A stretch of 9,694 bases of DNA, from assembly GCA_050181295.1 (NCBI GenBank), contig JBFXDI010000146.1, positions 1 through 9,694 on the forward strand, written 5' to 3'. This DNA is from JBFXDI01 sp050181295. GTDB taxonomy: Bacteria > Pseudomonadota > Alphaproteobacteria > Rhizobiales > Aestuariivirgaceae. Positions 6,507 through 9,694 of this stretch are shown piece by piece. The notes under the pieces are model-generated. The model was not told the DNA's origin and searched no databases. It worked only from the letters and a program-made list of their open reading frames with translations. The stretch's first letter is position 1; each line of letters begins with the position of its first letter. The translations under genes and the position numbers were made by a program.

Positions 6507-7457
6507 TCAAGCCCCGGACGACATGGTGATCTCGCGGAAGACGTCGTCGAGCTTGCCGCGCTCGACGACCATCTCCTCGACGGTGAGGTTCTCGCGGCGC
6601 AGGAGGTCGCCCACGGCCTTGGCCGGCGAGGCCGCGCTTTTCGGCAGTGCGCGCAGGCGGATCAGGCCGTCCGCCTTCTCCGCCGTCTCGACGCCTGCCA
6701 CCTCGGCGAGCGCGGAGAGCGCCTTGGCGACGCGTGCGGCGTCGGCCTCCGCCACGCGGATCGAGACCGAGTTGTGGGCGCGGGCGCGGCTCAGGAGGTC
6801 GTCGGCCGTGCCGTCGGCGACGATGCGGCCACGGTTGATGATGATGGCGCGCGTGCAGACCGCCTCGACCTCCTCGAGGATGTGGGTCGAGACGATGATG
6901 GCCTTGTGGGGGCGCATCTCGCGGATCAGCTCGCGGACGTGATGCTTCTGGTTCGGGTCGAGGCCGTCGGTCGGCTCGTCCATGATGAGCACGGGCGGGT
7001 CGTGCAGGATGGCCTGGGCGATGCCGACGCGGCGCTTGAAGCCCTTGGAGAGCGTCTCGATGCGCTGGTCGACGACGGCGCCGAGGCCGGCGCGCGACAC
7101 GGCGGCGGCGACGCGGCCCTTGATCTCGTGCGCGTCATAGCCGCGGACCTCGGCGATGAAGGCGAGAAAGGCGGCCGGCGTCATGTCGCCGTAGGCGGGG
7201 GCGCCTTCGGGCAGGTAGCCAAGCTTGGCCTTGGCGGCGCGCGGATCGGACGTGATGTCGATGCCGCAGATGGCGGCCGACCCGGCATCCAGCTCGAGGA
7301 AGCCGGTGATCATCTTCATGGTGGTGGACTTGCCGGCGCCGTTGGGGCCGAGGAAGCCCAGCACCTCGCCCTTCTCGACGGCGAGGGAAATTCCGTCCAC
7401 GGCCCGTATGGAGCCGAATGTCTTCTCGAGCCCCTTGGCTTCAATCAGCGGCGCCAT
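6507..7457 (-). CDS. ABC transporter ATP-binding protein (GldA-like)
   Basis: A 316-residue ATPase that powers the adjacent permease on the cytoplasmic face. Motifs are all intact: Walker A GPNGAGKST (37-45), signature LSKGF (136-140), Walker B VLIMDEPT (156-163) followed by GLDP (165-168), and the switch histidine His192 in STHILEEVE. The signature has K in place of the usual G/Q third position, a common variant in this branch (LSKGxxQR-like). Residues beyond about 225 form a C-terminal accessory domain ending EEMVVERGKLDDVFREIT, as in GldA/NatA/CcmA-like ATPases. The ATG at 7457 is chosen because GGGAGG lies 8 bases upstream. An in-frame TTG at 7463 would be only 2 bases from that site. It is the first gene of the four-gene operon running to 2529. 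Confidence 0.93.
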   Translation of the reverse strand: MAPLIEAKGLEKTFGSIRAVDGISLAVEKGEVLGFLGPNGAGKSTTMKMITGFLELDAGSAAICGIDITSDPRAAKAKLGYLPEGAPAYGDMTPAAFLAFIAEVRGYDAHEIKGRVAAAVSRAGLGAVVDQRIETLSKGFKRRVGIAQAILHDPPVLIMDEPTDGLDPNQKHHVRELIREMRPHKAIIVSTHILEEVEAVCTRAIIINRGRIVADGTADDLLSRARAHNSVSIRVAEADAARVAKALSALAEVAGVETAEKADGLIRLRALPKSAASPAKAVGDLLRRENLTVEEMVVERGKLDDVFREITMSSGA

Positions 7458-7465
7458 GCTCAATG

Positions 7466-7471
7466 CCTCCC
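7466..7471 (-). promoter_or_regulatory. Ribosome binding site deciding the ABC ATPase start
   Basis: On the minus strand GGGAGG precedes the ATG at 7457 by 8 bases, near ideal. The alternative TTG at 7463 would leave a 2-base spacer and is rejected. Confidence 0.7.
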
Positions 7472-7595
7472 TCTCGCCCCACGGCGAGCCTCGCCGCAGT
7501 CATCTTGTGGCGGGTGTTGCATCCCGGTCCCTTCGGCGTGCGGGAAAGTACTTCGGCTGATGCCTGACGCAAGGGGGGAAGTGACTGATAATCCT

Positions 7596-7626
7596 GACCT
7601 TAAGAAAAGTTCATATTCGTAAGGTC
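7596..7626. promoter_or_regulatory. Inverted repeat GACCTTA...TAAGGTC, possible operator
   Basis: GACCTTA (7596-7602) and TAAGGTC (7620-7626) are perfect reverse complements 17 bases apart, in an AT-richer patch of the divergent region. The centre-to-centre distance is about 24 bases, slightly over two helical turns, compatible with a dimeric regulator. Function is inferred only from symmetry and position. Confidence 0.25.
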
Positions 7627-7799
7627 GTTTCCCTAGGCGCTGGGCGGCTGCGGCGGAGGCCGGTGTTGCGCGCCTGCAGTGACTGCCGTGGAAAAGGAAA
7701 CGAATACCTAGGTGTAGGGGTTGTCCGATGGTCGTAAATTTGTCATGTGTGACGAAGCGATGACGTTGCGTCTCCGTCCTCATGTCCTGGGATCGAGCC

Positions 7800-8588
7800 A
7801 TGGCCGCCTCCTCCACCTTCGACACCCTGCGCGGGCAGAAGCCGCTCGCGGAACCGCTCGACGTCATTCCCGCGCACGCCTGGGCGCCGGATCGTTCCGA
7901 CGCGTGGTGGTGGGCCTATATCCCGCTGGCGATGCTGGGCTTCGTGCTCGTCACGCATACGGTGTCGCCGGAGTTCTACAGGGCCCACGTGCTGCCCGAG
8001 GGCTACGGCGCCCTCGAGCTGACGCAGTTCATCCTGGCCGCCACGGCGGCGGTGCTCTGCTTCGCGACGCTGCGCTTCCCGGTGGTGAAGGGCACGCGGC
8101 TGCTCTGGATCGCGGTCATGTTCTTTGCGCTCGCCGCCCTCTACATCGCCGGCGAGGAGCACAGCTGGGGGCAGCACTTCTTCAACTGGAACACGCCCGC
8201 CTACTGGTCCGAGATCAACCGCCAGCAGGAGACGAACCTGCACAACACCTCGGCCTGGTTCAACCAGCGGCCGAAGCTCCTGTTCGACAACGCCATGTTC
8301 ATCGGCGGCCTCGTGATCCCGTTCATCCAGCAGTGGACGGGGCCGTTCCGCAGGCCGCTTCTGGCGCTGCTGACGCCCGCGCTCGCCATCGCGCCGGCGG
8401 CGGTCATCGCCCTCATCTTCAAGGGCGTCGACGATATCGGCAAGGATGTGGTCGGGTCGTCGATCTTCACGCGGCCGGCGGAGGTGGTGGAGACGTTCCA
8501 GTATCTCTACATGCTCTACTACGTCATCGCGCTGAGGCGTCGGCTGCGTGCGCTCGATGCGGCGGGCGTGAAGACGGTTCCCCTTTAA
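7800..8588 (+). CDS. Uncharacterised polytopic membrane protein with GEEHSWGQ / ETNLHN motif
   Basis: A 262-residue protein with about six membrane segments (near 36-53, 70-90, 100-117, 160-178, 186-208, 231-246). Directly at the end of the third segment lies AGEEHSWGQHFFNWNTP (117-133), followed by EINRQQETNLHN (138-149). I recognise this GEExSWGQ ... E-x-N-x-H-N pattern as conserved in bacterial membrane proteins annotated only as hypothetical; no function is known to me. Clustered Glu119, Glu120, Gln125, Glu144, His148 and Asn149 could form a metal or catalytic site at the membrane surface, but that is inference. Glu228 and Glu231 at the start of the last segment may also take part. The ATG at 7800 has GGA 7 bases upstream; the in-frame ATG at 7782 has no such site but cannot be excluded. 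It is followed 55 bases later by a membrane-anchored protease gene on the same strand. Confidence 0.85.
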   Translation: MAASSTFDTLRGQKPLAEPLDVIPAHAWAPDRSDAWWWAYIPLAMLGFVLVTHTVSPEFYRAHVLPEGYGALELTQFILAATAAVLCFATLRFPVVKGTRLLWIAVMFFALAALYIAGEEHSWGQHFFNWNTPAYWSEINRQQETNLHNTSAWFNQRPKLLFDNAMFIGGLVIPFIQQWTGPFRRPLLALLTPALAIAPAAVIALIFKGVDDIGKDVVGSSIFTRPAEVVETFQYLYMLYYVIALRRRLRALDAAGVKTVPL

Positions 8589-8643
8589 AGGGTGGGCCGC
8601 AGCGCCTAGAGTGGATGCCTCCGCTCTTCGCTCAGGCGCCCGC

Positions 8644-9471
8644 ATGACGTTCGATTTCTCGTCGCTGATCTGGATCGTCCTCATCGCCATGGCGCTGCAA
8701 CCGCTGCTCATGGGGCGCTGGTACGCGGTCAAGCGCGCGCAGGCCATCCGCGCCATCGAGAAGGCGCACGGCACGCGCGTGATCACGATGATCCATCGCC
8801 AGGAGCGGCGCAGCCTGTTCGGCTTCGCGGTGGCGCGCCACATCGATCTCGAGGACGCGCAGACCATCATCGCGGCGATCAAGGAGACGCCCGCCACGGT
8901 GCCGATCGACCTCGTGCTGCACACGCCGGGCGGGCTGGTGCTGGCGGCGATGCAGATCGCGCGCGCGGTCGAGGCGCACCCGGCCAAGGTGACGGTCTAC
9001 GTGCCGGTCTATGCGATGTCGGGCGGAACGCTGATCGCGCTCGCGGCGGACGAAATCGTGCTCGGCGAGTTCTCGGTGCTGGGGCCGATCGACCCGCAGA
9101 TCCTGGGTTTTCCAGCGGCCAGCATCGTCAAGGCGCGCGACGCGAAGCCGGTGGCGGAGGTCATGGATCTCACGCTGGTGCTGGCGGATGTCAGCGAGAA
9201 GGCGCTGGCGCAGGTGAAGCGCGGCGCGGTCGAGATCATGACGCCGCGTCTCGATCAGGCGGCCGCGGAGGCGCTCGCCGACAAGCTCGCCGGAGGGCAT
9301 TGGACGCACGACTATGCGTTGACGGCCGCCGAGGCCAAGTCGCTCGGGCTCGCGGTCAAGGTCGGGATGCCGATCGAGATCATGGAGCTCATGAAGCTCT
9401 ATCCGCAGCCGGTGCAGCAGTCGGGCGTCGAGTTCCTGCCCATTGATCTGCCGCGCCGGCCGATGGTGTGA
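8644..9471 (+). CDS. SDH-family Clp-fold serine protease (SppA-like), membrane-anchored
   Basis: A 275-residue protein with one N-terminal hydrophobic segment (about 6-24) followed by a basic stretch and a Clp/crotonase-fold protease domain of the SDH_sah family, related to SppA and the NfeD-linked 1510-N proteases. HTPGG (93-97) forms the oxyanion region and Ser126 in AMSGGTLIALAADEI (125-139) is the predicted nucleophile. LGPIDPQ (146-152) and ASIVKARD (159-166) follow; Lys163, 37 residues after the serine, is the likely general base by analogy with the Ser-Lys dyad of SppA-type enzymes. Predicted role: cleavage of membrane peptides or proteins. The ATG at 8644 is preferred because it places the membrane segment at the start; GTG at 8611 is in frame and would add 11 residues. 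It is probably co-transcribed with the preceding membrane gene. Confidence 0.85.
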   Translation: MTFDFSSLIWIVLIAMALQPLLMGRWYAVKRAQAIRAIEKAHGTRVITMIHRQERRSLFGFAVARHIDLEDAQTIIAAIKETPATVPIDLVLHTPGGLVLAAMQIARAVEAHPAKVTVYVPVYAMSGGTLIALAADEIVLGEFSVLGPIDPQILGFPAASIVKARDAKPVAEVMDLTLVLADVSEKALAQVKRGAVEIMTPRLDQAAAEALADKLAGGHWTHDYALTAAEAKSLGLAVKVGMPIEIMELMKLYPQPVQQSGVEFLPIDLPRRPMV

Positions 9472-9479
9472 GAACAAAA

Positions 9480-9590
9480 AAGTCCCTCATCCGCCCTTTC
9501 AGGGCACCTTCTCCCGTCCCGGGAGAAGGACGCGCTTCACTTTCCTCTCCCGGGACGGGAGAGGATGCCGATAGGGCAGGTGAGGGACTT
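9480..9590. repeat. 111-bp palindromic intergenic element made of two facing repeat copies
   Basis: AAGTCCCTCA (9480-9489) and TGAGGGACTT (9581-9590) are exact reverse complements. Inside, each arm carries its own hairpin: CCTTCTCCCG (9507-9516) with CGGGAGAAGG (9520-9529), and CCTCTCCCG (9544-9552) with CGGGAGAGG (9556-9564). The two arms are diverged copies of one unit in opposite orientation. The element starts 8 bases after the protease stop. On the minus strand it is followed by six T, so it could terminate transcription arriving from the right. The type resembles CCCTCATCCG...CTTCTCCC repeats known from many alphaproteobacterial genomes. Confidence 0.8.
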
Positions 9591-9649
9591 GCCACATCGC
9601 AGGCCCCTTCAATACTCCCTGACTGCTAGCGCGTTTCTGAGCGCAGGGG

Positions 9650-9694
9650 CCCCTCACCCGGAAGCGATCTGATCGATCGCTTCCGACCTCTCCC
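9650..9694 (+). repeat. Third copy of the CCCTCA repeat with a different central hairpin (runs to window edge)
   Basis: CCCTCACC (9651-9658) and ACCTCTCCC (9686-9694) match the flanks of the element at 9480-9590. Between them CGGAAGCGATC (9659-9669) and GATCGCTTCCG (9675-9685) form a perfect 11-bp stem with a 5-base loop. The copy is cut by the window end, where the CTCCCG palindrome would begin. The stretch 9591-9649 between the copies shows nothing I can identify. Confidence 0.7.

Larger units (their letters stand above)
7458..7799. other. Divergent intergenic region between the ABC operon and the membrane-protein gene
   Basis: This 342-base stretch has no convincing gene: the frames open across it are rich in Arg/Ser/His and lack start signals. 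It must hold the promoters of both transcription units. I see no clear sigma-70 promoter on either strand. Visible structure is a 7-bp inverted repeat (7596-7602 with 7620-7626), an 8-bp inverted pair TCGTTTCC (7625-7632) and GGAAACGA (7696-7703), and two CCTAGG sites (7632-7637, 7707-7712). Confidence 0.6.

Noticed and set aside
7740..7755. Near-palindrome TTGTCA-N4-TGACGA upstream of the membrane-protein gene
   Set aside because: One mismatch in a short motif that fits neither the Fnr (TTGAT-N4-ATCAA) nor the Crp consensus. Too weak to call an operator.
7460..7867. Minus-strand frame of 135 codons in the divergent intergenic region
   Set aside because: No recognisable domain and no convincing ribosome binding site. 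The product is Arg/Ser/His-rich and overlaps the start of the plus-strand membrane gene.
8581..8592. Perfect 12-bp palindrome CCCTTTAAAGGG at the membrane-protein stop codon
   Set aside because: It has no loop, so it cannot fold as a useful RNA hairpin, and no T-tract follows. Six-base half-sites of this kind occur by chance; no function is claimed.
7743..8987. Long minus-strand open frame opposite the membrane protein and the protease start
   Set aside because: It is rich in Arg, His and Asp with no family motif, and covers two genes with convincing plus-strand motifs. It is an antisense artefact.
9480..9694. Possible CRISPR array
   Set aside because: The repeats are few, inverted relative to one another, palindromic, unequally spaced and without spacers of constant length. 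They are palindromic intergenic elements.

Overview
The window is GC-rich, densely coded DNA, most likely from an alphaproteobacterium and probably of the order Hyphomicrobiales. This is inferred from codon use, the gene families, and two kinds of dispersed palindromic intergenic repeat (a CTAGAGC-type hairpin and a CCCTCA...CTTCTCCC-type element) that I associate with that group. I see no rRNA, tRNA, CRISPR array, transposase, integrase or phage gene.

Layout. (1) 1-485, minus: the 5' part of an APC-family amino acid permease that runs off the left edge. It is preceded by a strong match to a sigma-54 promoter (541-555) and a short palindrome in the leader. (2) 763-1473, plus: a stand-alone class I glutamine amidotransferase, divergent from the permease. 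Its stop codon lies inside a terminator-like hairpin that begins a two-hairpin repeat (1470-1573). (3) 1596-2516, plus: a LysR-type regulator of the CrgA-like kind. (4) 7457 down to 2529, minus: a compact four-gene operon encoding an ABC ATPase (GldA-like), an ABC-2 permease (GldF-like), a GldG-like membrane-anchored auxiliary protein and a DUF4340 protein. The last is convergent with the LysR gene. (5) 7458-7799: a 342-base divergent intergenic region with paired GGAAACGA and CCTAGG motifs. (6) 7800-8588, plus: a polytopic membrane protein of an uncharacterised family with a striking GEEHSWGQ...ETNLHN motif. (7) 8644-9471, plus: a membrane-anchored SDH/Clp-fold serine protease related to SppA, probably co-transcribed with the preceding gene. 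(8) 9480-9694: a cluster of palindromic repeats in which conserved flanks surround hairpins of differing sequence.

How the parts work together. The permease and amidotransferase look like nitrogen or amino-acid metabolism, which fits a sigma-54 promoter. The four-gene operon encodes one putative envelope ABC complex: the ATPase and permease make the transporter core, and GldG and DUF4340 add large domains expected outside the cytoplasm. The Gld name comes from gliding bacteria, and nothing here suggests gliding, so its substrate is unknown. The membrane protein and the protease form a second, divergent envelope unit.

No clearly new multi-gene system is evident. The best leads are the uncharacterised membrane family next to the protease, the Gld-type ABC operon, the sigma-54 promoter and the variable-hairpin repeats.
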